64,000 nucleotides of DNA from Nocardioides albertanoniae (lineage in GTDB: Bacteria; Actinomycetota; Actinomycetes; Propionibacteriales; Nocardioidaceae), in contig NZ_VFOV01000001.1 of assembly GCF_006716315.1 (NCBI RefSeq), positions 2,558,501 through 2,622,500 of the forward strand, read 5' to 3'. Below are positions 34,026 through 41,860 of this stretch, piece after piece. The translations under genes and the position numbers were made by a program. Every line of letters starts with the position of its first letter. Within the stretch, counting starts at the first letter, position 1. Under the pieces are notes generated by a model, which saw nothing but the letters and a program-made list of their open reading frames with translations, was not told where the DNA came from and ran no database searches.

Positions 34026-34150
34026 CCGAGTCGGCTCATCCTGACCCGAAAACGCGCCGAGTCGGCTCGTGCTGACCAGAAATCAGCTCGAGTCGGCGCG
34101 TTATAACGCGCCGACTCGAGCGTGGATCCGGTCAGAACGAGCCGACTCGG
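34026..34150. repeat. Nested palindromic repeat element
   Basis: Three near-identical 21-bp units with core CGAGTCGGCTC and a CTGACC end lie at 34026-34046 and 34057-34077 (direct) and 34130-34150 (inverted, 20/21 to the second). Between them is a perfect 36-bp palindrome at 34086-34121, arm GCTCGAGTCGGCGCGTTA, with no loop. The whole can fold as one long stem. It lies just after the murA-like stop and may act as terminator or REP-type element. Confidence 0.8.
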
Positions 34151-34162
34151 CCCGATGGTTGC

Positions 34163-35689
34163 TCAGATGTCGCGGAAGGCGGTGATGTTCGCGCCGAGCT
34201 GGTTGAGCCGCTCGGCGAGATCCTCGTAGCCGCGGGCGATGACGTAGGTCGAGCGCAGCACCGAGGTGCCCTTCGAGGCGAGCATCGCGAGCAGCACCAC
34301 GACGGCCGGACGCAGCGCCGGCGGGCAGACGATCTCGGTGCCGGAGAAGTGGGTCGGGCCCTCGATCATCACCCGGTGCGGGTCCATGAGCGTGACGTTG
34401 CCGCCGAGCTTGTTGAGCTCGGTCAGGTAGATCGCGCGGTTCTCGTAGACCCAGTCGTGCAGCAGCGTCTGGCCCTGCGCCACCGCCGCGATCGCGGCGA
34501 AGAACGGCAGGTTGTCGATGTTGAGGCCCGGGAAGGGGAGGGGGTGGATCTTGTCCAGCGGGGCGTGCAGGATCGAGTGCTTGGTGTTGATGTCGACCAA
34601 GCGGGTCTTGCCGTTGAGCGCCAGATACTCCTCGGAGAGGGTGTAGTTGAAACCCATCTCCTCCAGGGTCGCCAGCTCGATCTCGAGGAACTCGATCGGC
34701 GCGCGCTTGATGGTGATCTCGGAGTCGGTGACGATCGCCGCGGTCAGCAGCGACATCGCCTCGATCGGGTCCTCGCTCGGCGCGTAGTCGACGTCGACGT
34801 CGATGACCTCGCGACCGGTGACGCGCAGCGTGGTGGTGCCGATGCCCTCGACCTCGACGCCCAGCTTCTGCAGGTAGAAGCAGAGGTCCTGGACCATGTA
34901 GTTCGACGAGGCGTTGCGGATCATCGTGGTGCCCGGGTGCAGCGCGGCGGCCATCAGGGCGTTCTCGGTGACGGTGTCGCCGCGCTCGGTGAGCACGATG
35001 GCGCGCCCGGGTGTGATCGACCGGTTGACGGTGGCGTGGTAGGCGCCGTCGGTCGCCTTGACCTCGAGGCCGAAGGGGCGCAGGGCCGACATGTGCGGCT
35101 CGACGGTGCGGGTGCCGAGGTTGCAGCCACCGGCATAGGGGAGCTCGAAGTCGTCGAGGCGGTGCATCAGCGGGCCGAGGAACATGATGACCGAGCGCGT
35201 ACGCCGCGCGGCGGCCTCGTCGACGGCGTCGAGGCGGAGCTCCTTGGGCGGCACGATCTCGAGGTCGTTGTCGTCGTTGAGCCAGCGGGTCTGGACACCG
35301 ATCGAGTTGAGCACCTCGATGATGCGGTTGACCTCTTCGATCCGCGCCACCTTGCGCAGCGTCGTACGGCCCCGGTTGAGCAGCGAGCCGACCAGGAGGG
35401 CGACACCGGCGTTCTTCGAGGTCTTGACCGTGATCTCGCCCGAGAGCGTCGTCGGGCCGGTGACGCGGAGGTGCGTCGGACCGGCGCCGATGTCGACGAG
35501 GGAGGAGTCGAGGGCCGCGCCGACACGGGCGATCATCTCCAGCGAGAGGTTCTGCTGACCCTGCTCGATGCGGTTGATCGCACTCTGGCTGGTGTTGAGG
35601 AGGTCGGCGAGCTGGGCCTGGGTGAGACCCTTGTGCTTGCGCGCATCGCGAATCAGATTGCCGATGCGACCTTTGTATCCGTCGGTCAT
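34163..35689 (-). CDS. XRE-type HTH fused to UDP-GlcNAc enolpyruvyl transferase (MurA-like)
   Basis: A 508-residue fusion. Residues 5-65 are an XRE helix-turn-helix (IGNLIRDARKHKGLTQAQLADLLNTSQSAINRIEQG). Residues about 70-505 are an EPSP-synthase-fold MurA domain: Lys92 in VKTSKNAG, Cys189 in AGGCNLGTRTVEPH (the fosfomycin-target Cys), a conserved NID segment at the Asp305 site, and RGYEDLAERLNQLGANI with the Arg397 equivalent. The MurA active site appears complete, though SGAKNAALP has become KTSKNAGVA. It is a second-type MurA known in actinobacteria and may be a moonlighting regulator. An AT-rich palindrome overlaps its promoter. The stop lies 13 bp from the repeat element. Confidence 0.88.
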   Translation of the reverse strand: MTDGYKGRIGNLIRDARKHKGLTQAQLADLLNTSQSAINRIEQGQQNLSLEMIARVGAALDSSLVDIGAGPTHLRVTGPTTLSGEITVKTSKNAGVALLVGSLLNRGRTTLRKVARIEEVNRIIEVLNSIGVQTRWLNDDNDLEIVPPKELRLDAVDEAAARRTRSVIMFLGPLMHRLDDFELPYAGGCNLGTRTVEPHMSALRPFGLEVKATDGAYHATVNRSITPGRAIVLTERGDTVTENALMAAALHPGTTMIRNASSNYMVQDLCFYLQKLGVEVEGIGTTTLRVTGREVIDVDVDYAPSEDPIEAMSLLTAAIVTDSEITIKRAPIEFLEIELATLEEMGFNYTLSEEYLALNGKTRLVDINTKHSILHAPLDKIHPLPFPGLNIDNLPFFAAIAAVAQGQTLLHDWVYENRAIYLTELNKLGGNVTLMDPHRVMIEGPTHFSGTEIVCPPALRPAVVVLLAMLASKGTSVLRSTYVIARGYEDLAERLNQLGANITAFRDI

Positions 35690-35704
35690 GGTTCCTTACC
35701 GTAA

Positions 35705-35716
35705 CTCATATATGAG
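35705..35716. promoter_or_regulatory. AT-rich palindrome CTCATATATGAG at the murA-like promoter
   Basis: A perfect 12-bp palindrome 15 bp upstream of the XRE-MurA start, overlapping any -10 there and followed by an AAGGAA ribosome site. It is unusual in such GC-rich DNA and a good candidate for autoregulation by the fused HTH. Confidence 0.5.
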
Positions 35717-35826
35717 ATAAGCCTGGATTCCCCGCGAACTGTCGGCGTTTCGTCTCTGGACTGTTGCCCGGTCCCACCAGGGTCACCGTGTGCAAGGTCA
35801 CGTACGCCGGGTGACAGGATGCCACC

Positions 35827-36855
35827 ATGAGAGCGACAACGATCCACGGGGTGGGCGACATCCGTCTCACCGAGACTCCCGACCCGACCCTGACGAAGCC
35901 GACCGACGCGATCATCAAGGTCACCGCCTCCTGCATCTGCGGCTCCGACCTGTGGAACTACCGCGGCGCCAACGGCGACATCGACGAGCCGCGCACCATC
36001 GGTCACGAGTGCATCGGCGTAGTCGAGGAGGTCGGAGCCGACGTACGCGGATTCAAGCCGGGCGACTTCGTGATCGTGCCCTTCGATCACTGCGACAACA
36101 CCTGCCCGCACTGCGTCGCCGGGGTGCAGTCGGTCTGCGAGAACCTCGGCTTCACGGTCAGCGGTCAGAGCGAGTACGCGCTGGTCAACCAGGCTGACGG
36201 CTCGCTGGTCAAGCTCGACGCCACTCCCGACCCGGCGATGCATCCCGACCTGCTCGCACTCACCGACGTGATGGCCACCGGCTGGCACGCCGCGGTCATG
36301 TCGGGCCTCGGGGCCGACACGAAGGGCGGCACCGCGGTGGTGGTCGGCGACGGCGCCGTCGGGCTCTGTGGCGTGCTCGCGGCCGCCCAGCTCGGTGCCG
36401 AGCGGGTCGTCGCGATGTCGCGGCACGCGTCTCGTCAGGAGATCGCGACGAGGTTCGGCGCCACCGACATCGTCGCCGCTCGGGGCAAGGAGGGTGAGGC
36501 GGCGGTGCGCGAGATCACCGGCGGTGTCGGTGCCGATTACGTCCTGGAGTGCGTGGGCACCGACCAGTCGTTCAAGACGGCCTCCAAGGTGGCGCGGCCA
36601 GGCGCCACCGTCGGGTTCGTCGGGATCCCGCACGACGTCAACCTCCCGGTCAACGCGCTCTTCCGCACCAACGTCGGGCTCAAGGGCGGGATGGCGCCGG
36701 TGCGTCGCTACCTCCCCGACCTGCTGCAGCTCACTCTCGACGGCGCGATCAACCCTGGCCTGGTCTTCGACAGGTCGTTGCCGTTCACCGAGGCTGCCGA
36801 GGGCTACCGGCTCATGGACGAGCGGCTCGCCACCAAGGTGCAGCTCACGTACTGA
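35827..36855 (+). CDS. Zinc-dependent alcohol dehydrogenase (MDR family)
   Basis: A 342-residue MDR dehydrogenase. The catalytic zinc ligands are in SCICGSDLWNYRG and TIGHECIGVVEEVG; the structural zinc site is CDNTCPHCVAGVQSVC. The coenzyme domain shows VVVGDGAVGLCGVLAAAQLGAERVVAMSRHASR, in which Ser/Arg after the second strand suggests NADP or a mixed preference. It oxidises or reduces an unknown alcohol or aldehyde. CAGGAT and six bases before the ATG suggest a leaderless start. It is divergent from the murA-like gene. Confidence 0.9.
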   Translation: MRATTIHGVGDIRLTETPDPTLTKPTDAIIKVTASCICGSDLWNYRGANGDIDEPRTIGHECIGVVEEVGADVRGFKPGDFVIVPFDHCDNTCPHCVAGVQSVCENLGFTVSGQSEYALVNQADGSLVKLDATPDPAMHPDLLALTDVMATGWHAAVMSGLGADTKGGTAVVVGDGAVGLCGVLAAAQLGAERVVAMSRHASRQEIATRFGATDIVAARGKEGEAAVREITGGVGADYVLECVGTDQSFKTASKVARPGATVGFVGIPHDVNLPVNALFRTNVGLKGGMAPVRRYLPDLLQLTLDGAINPGLVFDRSLPFTEAAEGYRLMDERLATKVQLTY

Positions 36856-36902
36856 CCCCGGGCGGGGCATCGGTTGCTGCAGATGTCTGAGAGACTTGAA
36901 CG

Positions 36903-37421
36903 ATGCCCCGCACCGACACCATGCGCCTGCGCCCGCTGTCAGCGGGCGACGAATACGTCTACGCCGACTGGGCACTCGATGACGAGTTCCGCGCAGCCAC
37001 CGGCTGGCCGGAGCGCGATCGCGAGGGTCACCTGCGTCATTGGCGCCGTCTGATCGAAGCGCCGCCGCCCGAGCTCATCCGGTTGGCGGTCGAGCTCGAC
37101 GAGGAGGTCGTCGGCTACGCCGATCTCCATGGCCTGGCCCCCGACACCCGCGAGCTGGGGATCGCGATCGGCCCGAGCTCGCGCTGGGGGCAGGGTCTCG
37201 GCCAGCGGGCCATCAAGACCGCCCTCACCTACGGCTTCTCCGTGCTCGACCTCAACCGCATCTGGGCTGAGGCTCACGACACCAACGCCCGCGCCAAGAA
37301 GCTCTTCTGCGCGACCGGGTTCATCGAGACCGGACGCCACGGCACCGACTCCTACCGCGGCGAGGACGTCAGCCTCGTCCAGTACGCCGTCGAGCGGCCG
37401 CACTCCTCGATGACGGTCTGA
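36903..37421 (+). CDS. GNAT family N-acetyltransferase (RimJ-like)
   Basis: A 172-residue GNAT. TMRLRPLSAGDEYVYADWALDDEF opens the fold, GYADLHGLAPDTRELGIAIGPSSRWGQGLGQRAIKTALTYGF contains the acetyl-CoA pyrophosphate loop (RWGQGLG), and LNRIWAEAHDTNARAKKLFCATGFIETGR is motif B of the RimJ/RimL group. The substrate is unknown. GAGACT six bases before the ATG is a weak leaderless -10. It follows the dehydrogenase by 47 bp and converges on the transglycosylase gene. Confidence 0.85.
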   Translation: MPRTDTMRLRPLSAGDEYVYADWALDDEFRAATGWPERDREGHLRHWRRLIEAPPPELIRLAVELDEEVVGYADLHGLAPDTRELGIAIGPSSRWGQGLGQRAIKTALTYGFSVLDLNRIWAEAHDTNARAKKLFCATGFIETGRHGTDSYRGEDVSLVQYAVERPHSSMTV

Positions 37422-37440
37422 CCGTCGATCGCACCCAGCC

Positions 37441-38355
37441 TCAGTCGGAGATGCGTACGGCCTTCTTGCCGGGGTAACCCTCCGGAAGCAGCATGGTGCC
37501 GTCCTGGTGGCGGTAGAGCACCTGCCAGTGCCAGTAGAGGTCGTACGCAGCGGCCGACCGCTTCATCTGCTCGGCGTAGGCGCTGACCGCTGCGACGTAG
37601 CGGTCGGAGTGGTTGTAGGACCACAGCGCGGAGCTCATGTCGCCGGGGGCGCCGTTGCTCGCGAGCATCCGCCCGGCCGCCATGATCGCGTCGGCGGGAT
37701 CGTTGATGTCTCCGCCGGCTCCGTACTGCGCGAACGTCGAGGGCAGGAACTGCATCGGGCCCTGGGCGCCGGCGGTGCTCGTGCCGCGGATGCGACCCAT
37801 CCGGGTCTCGACCAGGTGGACGGCGGCGAGATATTGCCACGGCGTGCCGGTCTCCTGCTGCGCCTTGCGGTAGAGCGGACGCAGCGCGTCCGGCTTCGGC
37901 GGCGTCAGGATCCGCCAGTCGGGGAGCTTCGGCTGCGGGTCGGTCATCGCCGATAGCTCGCGCGCCGCGTCGAGGTCGGCATCGAGCTGGGTGCGGTCCG
38001 CCGCGCTCAGCTCGCTGCACACCTGATCCGCCTCCGACCTCGGGGCCTTGGCGAGATCGCGAGCGGAGGTCTGCTCGAACAGCGCCGCCTCGCGCACCTC
38101 GGTGGATCCTGGGGTGCCGTCGGCGACGGTCTTCATCGCGACGCTCAGGCGCTCGGCCAGCGGCACCGAGGCGTCATCGAGCGCCTGAGCGGATGCGGAG
38201 GCCGAGGGCTTCGCCGGAGCCGCAGAGCTCGTCCCGCTCGCTGAGCCCGACGGCGAGCTGCCGGCATCGGAGTCAGCGGACGGCTCCGCGCCGCAGCCGC
38301 CGAGAAGAGCGGCCGCGGCCGCGAGAGAAGCCAGGGCAGCGAGCGGAGTTCGCAT
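37441..38355 (-). CDS. Lytic transglycosylase lipoprotein
   Basis: A 304-residue protein. Residues 1-21 are a signal peptide ending in the lipobox LLGGC, then a Ser/Ala/Pro-rich linker to about residue 60. The catalytic SLT-type domain spans about residues 160-265: AAVHLVETRMGRIRG supplies the catalytic Glu, and GAQGPMQFLPSTFAQYGAGGDINDPADAIMAAGRML is the typical MltB/RpfB-like substrate groove. It should cleave the MurNAc-GlcNAc bond at the outer face of the membrane. TAGCGT seven bases before the ATG indicates a leaderless transcript. Confidence 0.88.
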   Translation of the reverse strand: MRTPLAALASLAAAAALLGGCGAEPSADSDAGSSPSGSASGTSSAAPAKPSASASAQALDDASVPLAERLSVAMKTVADGTPGSTEVREAALFEQTSARDLAKAPRSEADQVCSELSAADRTQLDADLDAARELSAMTDPQPKLPDWRILTPPKPDALRPLYRKAQQETGTPWQYLAAVHLVETRMGRIRGTSTAGAQGPMQFLPSTFAQYGAGGDINDPADAIMAAGRMLASNGAPGDMSSALWSYNHSDRYVAAVSAYAEQMKRSAAAYDLYWHWQVLYRHQDGTMLLPEGYPGKKAVRISD

Positions 38356-38362
38356 GCCCTTG

Positions 38363-38368
38363 ACGCTA
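38363..38368 (-). promoter_or_regulatory. -10 box TAGCGT, leaderless start
   Basis: On the reverse strand TAGCGT and seven bases precede the ATG at 38355. Confidence 0.5.
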
Positions 38369-38381
38369 CCCGACGCGCGGG

Positions 38382-39071
38382 CTACCTGCCGGTGCTCCGA
38401 TCGATGATGGCCGCGAGCTCGGCGGGCTTGGTCAGCTGCGGCCAGTGGCCGGTGGGCAGGTCGACGTAGCTGAGGTTGGTGTGTCGCGGGATCGCGGCGA
38501 CCGGCTCGGCGTCGTCGGCGACCCACCCCTGCAGATCGGCGGCGGTGTATTCGGGACAGACGAGCAGCGTCGGCACGTCATAGCGCCGCTCGTCGTCGAG
38601 CTCGAACGGCTCGCTGGTGAGGCTGGCAGGGGAGGGGCGCAGCAGTGCCTCGAAGGTGACGCGGTCGAGGTCGCGTACGTCTGCCTCGTCGAACTCCTCC
38701 CACGGCACCGGCGGCAGGTCGGCACCGTCGGTCGGGAAGTTCTTGGCAGGGATCATGCCCGGCTCGGCGGGCCAGCCGCCGACATAGATCACGTTCGCGA
38801 CTGCGTCGACGCGGGCATCGACGGCGGCACCGGCCACCGCGCAGCCCATCGAGTGCCCGACGAGCGTCACCGGGCCCGACGCCTCGTCGATGGCGGCTAC
38901 GACCGCCGCGACCTGATCGGCGACGTGCACCGCCGACCGGTCTGCCTCGGCCGACTCCAGGCCCGGCAGGGTGAGCGCCCGAACACTGTGGCCGGCGTCG
39001 GTCAGGTGGGGGACGACGAGGTCCCACGAGGATGCGTCCAGCCAGAGGCCGGGTACGAGAACGATGTCCAT
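38382..39071 (-). CDS. Alpha/beta hydrolase
   Basis: A 229-residue alpha/beta hydrolase of the esterase/salicylate-esterase-like group. VLVPGLWLDASSWDLVVPHL is the oxyanion strand, GHSMGCAVAG holds the nucleophile Ser, and the C-terminal LPTGHWPQLTKP carries the catalytic His. There is no signal peptide. The substrate is unknown. GATGAT six bases before the ATG suggests a leaderless start. The gene ends 26 bp before the lytic transglycosylase start on the same strand. Confidence 0.85.
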   Translation of the reverse strand: MDIVLVPGLWLDASSWDLVVPHLTDAGHSVRALTLPGLESAEADRSAVHVADQVAAVVAAIDEASGPVTLVGHSMGCAVAGAAVDARVDAVANVIYVGGWPAEPGMIPAKNFPTDGADLPPVPWEEFDEADVRDLDRVTFEALLRPSPASLTSEPFELDDERRYDVPTLLVCPEYTAADLQGWVADDAEPVAAIPRHTNLSYVDLPTGHWPQLTKPAELAAIIDRSTGR

Positions 39072-39150
39072 GGAGCGATCATCTGCCTGGTTGCGGACGA
39101 TCTGCTTCCGGCACCGCGAGAAGGCTGGAACAAAAGGGCTGGGGCAAAAG

Positions 39151-39185
39151 CGAGGGTGACCACCGCGATGCGGTGGTCACCCTCG
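39151..39185 (-). terminator. Hairpin terminator, 16-bp stem
   Basis: A perfect 16-bp stem CGAGGGTGACCACCGC with a 3-base loop lies downstream of the small Cys-rich gene and upstream of the hydrolase gene. Confidence 0.8.
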
Positions 39186-39220
39186 TCTGGACGCCGGGAC
39201 GGTCGGCGCCGAGTGTCGAG

Positions 39221-39379
39221 TCAGCGGGCCCCTGCGACCTCCAGAAGCTCCGCGACCTCGTGGGCGCGACAGTCGCAGCTCACGTCACACGGAAAGAAGC
39301 GGTGACGTGCGTGCCCGCAGTCGCGGCACGGCATGTCGTGAGAAAGCGTGAAGCTCTGCACCTCAACGGTGTCCCACAT
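39221..39379 (-). CDS. Small Cys/His-rich MWDT protein, copy 1
   Basis: A 52-residue protein opening MWDTVEVQSFTLSH and containing CRDCGHARHRFFPCDVSCDC: five Cys and two His in the order CxxCGHxxHx4Cx3CxC. That pattern could bind zinc or another metal. A paralogue with the same MWDT start and the same Cys/His pattern is encoded at 50449-50619. I know no family name for it. It has its own terminator, and an inverted repeat (39415-39434) lies upstream. The ATG at 39379 is chosen because MWDT is shared by both copies. Confidence 0.7.
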   Translation of the reverse strand: MWDTVEVQSFTLSHDMPCRDCGHARHRFFPCDVSCDCRAHEVAELLEVAGAR

Positions 39380-39414
39380 TATTGAATCATCCCCCAGAGA
39401 TGGTGATCGGTGTT

Positions 39415-39434
39415 TATCAGGAATCTGCCTGATA
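39415..39434. repeat. Inverted repeat TATCAGG-N6-CCTGATA
   Basis: Seven-base perfect arms around AATCTG, centred 46 bp upstream of the small Cys-rich gene start. The geometry suits a dimeric regulator. Confidence 0.5.
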
Positions 39435-39502
39435 TGTAACACGATAATCCTCGTCTTCGGAAGGGCCTGGACAACACGCCGAGACAATGTTTTCCCTGGT
39501 CA

Positions 39503-39534
39503 GTCGACCGATATGTTTATTCGGTCGACCGATA
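39503..39534. repeat. Two GTCGACCGATA direct repeats, 21-bp period
   Basis: GTCGACCGATA occurs at 39503-39513 and 39524-39534, exactly two helical turns apart. The second lies in a perfect TCGGTCGACCGA palindrome (39521-39532). This looks like a tandem operator. Confidence 0.5.
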
Positions 39535-39740
39535 GATAAACTCATAACGGGCTCCTGCCAGGCATATTCGGGCACCCGACTTTCGACGGATACCGCGCCT
39601 TGACGACGTCGTGCCGAATGGAGGGCAGAACGTCCACCCGCGCCACTTGTCCGGAGGGGCCCTGTGACCCCGGCCACAGTTCCTCGCTGCAGAATCAGCG
39701 GCTCAGGAATCCCGAGCCCGTGCGAGACGTTGGAGCAGCC

Positions 39741-40763
39741 GTGAAGAAGATCGGATTCTTGTCGTTCGGCCACTGGACGCCGTCGCCCTACTCGCAGACC
39801 CGCACGGCCGGCGACGCGCTGACCCAGGGGATCGACCTCGCGGTCGCGGCGGAGGAGCTCGGTGCCGACGGCGCCTACTTCCGGGTCCACCACTTCGCCC
39901 GGCAGTACGCCTCGCCGTTCCCGCTGCTGGCCGCGATCGGTGCGCGCACCTCCAGGATCGAGATCGGCACCGGCGTGATCGACATGCGCTACGAGAACCC
40001 TCTCTACATGGCCGAGGACTCCGGCGCGGCCGACCTCATCGCCGGGGAACGGCTACAGCTCGGGATCAGCCGGGGCTCACCCGAGCAGGTGATCGAGGGA
40101 TGGCGCTACTTCGGCTACGAGCCGGGGGAGGGCGCCACCGATGCCGACATGGCGCGCGCTCACACCGAGACCTACCTCAAGATCATCGAGGGCTCGCAGT
40201 TCGCCGAGCCCAATCCCCGTCCGATGTTCCCCAACCCGCCGGGCAAGCTCCGGGTCGAGCCCTACTCCGCAACCCTGCGTGATCGGATCTGGTGGGGATC
40301 GAGCTCGCTCGCGACCGCCCGCTGGGCCGCCGGCCTGGGGATGCATCTGCAGAGCTCGACCCTGAAGAACGACGAGAACGGAAAGCCGTTCCACGTGCAG
40401 CAGCGCGAGCAGATCGAGGCCTACCGAGAGGCGTGGAAGGAGGCCGGCCACGAGCGCGAGCCGCGTGTCTCCGTCTCCCGGTCGATCTTCGCGCTCGTCA
40501 ACGACGAGGACCGGCGCTACTTCGGCCTCGACCGGCAGGCCAGCGACCAGATCGGCAACATCGACGAGCAGACCCGGGCGATCTTCGGTCGCTCCTACGC
40601 TGCCGAGCCCGACGTGCTCATCGACGAGCTGGCCGGGGACGAGGCGATCCAGGCCGCCGACACGTTGCTGCTGACTGTTCCGAACCAGCTCGGCGTCGAC
40701 TACAACGCCCACGTTCTGGAGAGCATCCTGACCCACGTGGCACCCGGCCTCGGCTGGCGGTAG
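39741..40763 (+). CDS. LLM class flavin-dependent oxidoreductase
   Basis: A 340-residue bacterial-luciferase-like TIM barrel. MKKIGFLSFGHWTP starts the first strand, AAEELGADGAYFRVHHFARQYASPFPLLAAIGARTSRIEIGTGVIDMRYENP is the family core with the HHF motif, and LGISRGSPEQVIEGWRYFGY the flavin-binding region. Members use FMN or F420; actinobacterial ones are often F420-dependent. The GTG at 39741, with GGAG nine bases upstream, is chosen; the longer open frame to 39600 has no family resemblance. The substrate is unknown. Confidence 0.85.
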   Translation: MKKIGFLSFGHWTPSPYSQTRTAGDALTQGIDLAVAAEELGADGAYFRVHHFARQYASPFPLLAAIGARTSRIEIGTGVIDMRYENPLYMAEDSGAADLIAGERLQLGISRGSPEQVIEGWRYFGYEPGEGATDADMARAHTETYLKIIEGSQFAEPNPRPMFPNPPGKLRVEPYSATLRDRIWWGSSSLATARWAAGLGMHLQSSTLKNDENGKPFHVQQREQIEAYREAWKEAGHEREPRVSVSRSIFALVNDEDRRYFGLDRQASDQIGNIDEQTRAIFGRSYAAEPDVLIDELAGDEAIQAADTLLLTVPNQLGVDYNAHVLESILTHVAPGLGWR

Positions 40764-40869
40764 GATCTTCGCCTCTCGGGCACAAAAGAGCGCATAATCG
40801 AGGTTAATCGCCGCGCACGCCCTCGCAATTGGTTAGCGTGCAGTCGACCGCTACTCAAAGGGGACTCTG

Positions 40870-41367
40870 TTGGCAACGTACGCCGAGCTGCTTGACGTCT
40901 ATCTTCACGACCCGGGCCCGGAGTCACTGCGTGCCCTGCGTGAGGCGATCCTGGAGGCTCCCAACTTCCGTCCCGACCTCGAGATCACCGAGCTGGTCGG
41001 ACCCCCGATGGCCGCCGGTGACTATGCGGCAGCGGTCAGCGCTGTGCACGGGCTGATGCCCGGCGCGATCTTCAGCCCCTCGGCCCACGCGGCGCTCTCC
41101 GACGCCCAGCGAGGCCTCGGCAACTTCGAGCAGGCCCAGCGCGAGGCCACCTTGGCCCAGGCCGCGCTCGACAGCATCATCAGCACCGGTGAGGGCACCG
41201 AGGCCGAGCCGTGGTCGGTGCTGCGCACCAGCGACGCCTACGACGTCGTGATGGCCTCCGGCAAGACCCCTCGTTCACAGGTCGCCGTGGGCAAGCTCGA
41301 CCGCATCGTCTGCACCGACTCCACCGTCTGGTTCTTCGACACCAGCACCAGTCCCGCCCGCGCCTGA
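40870..41367 (+). CDS. Uncharacterised helical protein, TPR-like
   Basis: A 165-residue protein I cannot assign. It starts at TTG 40870 behind AAGGGGA at 40858-40864; no ATG or GTG suits. The pattern GDYAAAVSAVHGLMPGAIFSPSAHAALSDAQRGLGNFEQAQREATLAQAALDSI resembles a pair of tetratricopeptide helices, and the C-terminus (TPRSQVAVGKLDRIVCTDSTVWFFD) is strand-like. It has no signal peptide or membrane segment. Codon use is fully typical of the window, so it is a real gene. Its neighbours are unrelated. Confidence 0.68.
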   Translation: MATYAELLDVYLHDPGPESLRALREAILEAPNFRPDLEITELVGPPMAAGDYAAAVSAVHGLMPGAIFSPSAHAALSDAQRGLGNFEQAQREATLAQAALDSIISTGEGTEAEPWSVLRTSDAYDVVMASGKTPRSQVAVGKLDRIVCTDSTVWFFDTSTSPARA

Positions 41368-41485
41368 CCCGGTCGTCTCGGCGCGTTCTCGCAGGTCCGG
41401 GGCCATCCGAGTGTTCACCCGGATGTTGCCGTCAGGGACGGCGCGCGTCGCGCTGCTGTCGGCGCCGGCGCGCACGCTCGTGAGC

Positions 41486-41788
41486 ATGATGAGTCGTACG
41501 TTGCGAATTCTGCTCGCCGGGATGGTCGCCGTCGTCTTCGCCTCCTCCGCGTTGGCCACGCCCGCGTCTGCCGAGGCACCCGGGTCCTCCGAGCACGCAC
41601 AGGTCGTGCTCGACAACAGGCAGGTCGACCCCGAGCACGCCCGCCCGGGCGGCGGCGCCGCCCCGTTCCAGACCGGCGTCGTGATCGCCCTCAACACGCT
41701 GCTGCTCGGGGCGCTCGTCGGTGGCGTCATCTGGGGCCGCCGTCGGCTCGGCTGCGCCGACGCTCGCCTGCCACACCTGTCCGTATGA
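41486..41788 (+). CDS. Small exported membrane-anchored protein
   Basis: A 100-residue protein starting MMSRTLRILLAGMVAVVFASSALATPASAE, a clear signal peptide with an ATPASA cleavage site. A short hydrophilic segment follows, then one membrane helix (residues about 67-88, GVVIALNTLLLGALVGGVIWG) with positive residues after it. It probably exposes about 35 residues outside the membrane. A frame from 41411 would add 25 residues; ATG 41486 is favoured by the signal peptide and by CACGCT seven bases upstream. No family is recognised. Confidence 0.55.
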   Translation: MMSRTLRILLAGMVAVVFASSALATPASAEAPGSSEHAQVVLDNRQVDPEHARPGGGAAPFQTGVVIALNTLLLGALVGGVIWGRRRLGCADARLPHLSV

Positions 41789-41848
41789 GCCGGTAGGTAT
41801 GAGCCTGTCCGCATGACAACATCCGCGGCCGGTGCCGCGGAGCCGCTC

Positions 41849-41854
41849 TAGTCT
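41849..41854 (+). promoter_or_regulatory. -10 box TAGTCT, leaderless start
   Basis: TAGTCT and six bases precede the ATG at 41861. Confidence 0.55.
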
Positions 41855-41860
41855 CGGCAC

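Larger units (their letters stand above)
39380..39740. other. Intergenic region with operator-like repeats
   Basis: A 361-bp AT-richer gap between the small Cys-rich gene and the luciferase-like oxidoreductase. It contains the inverted repeat at 39415-39434 and the two 21-bp-spaced repeats at 39503-39534. No ORF with convincing coding character is seen; frames running through it are extensions of neighbours. Confidence 0.55.
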
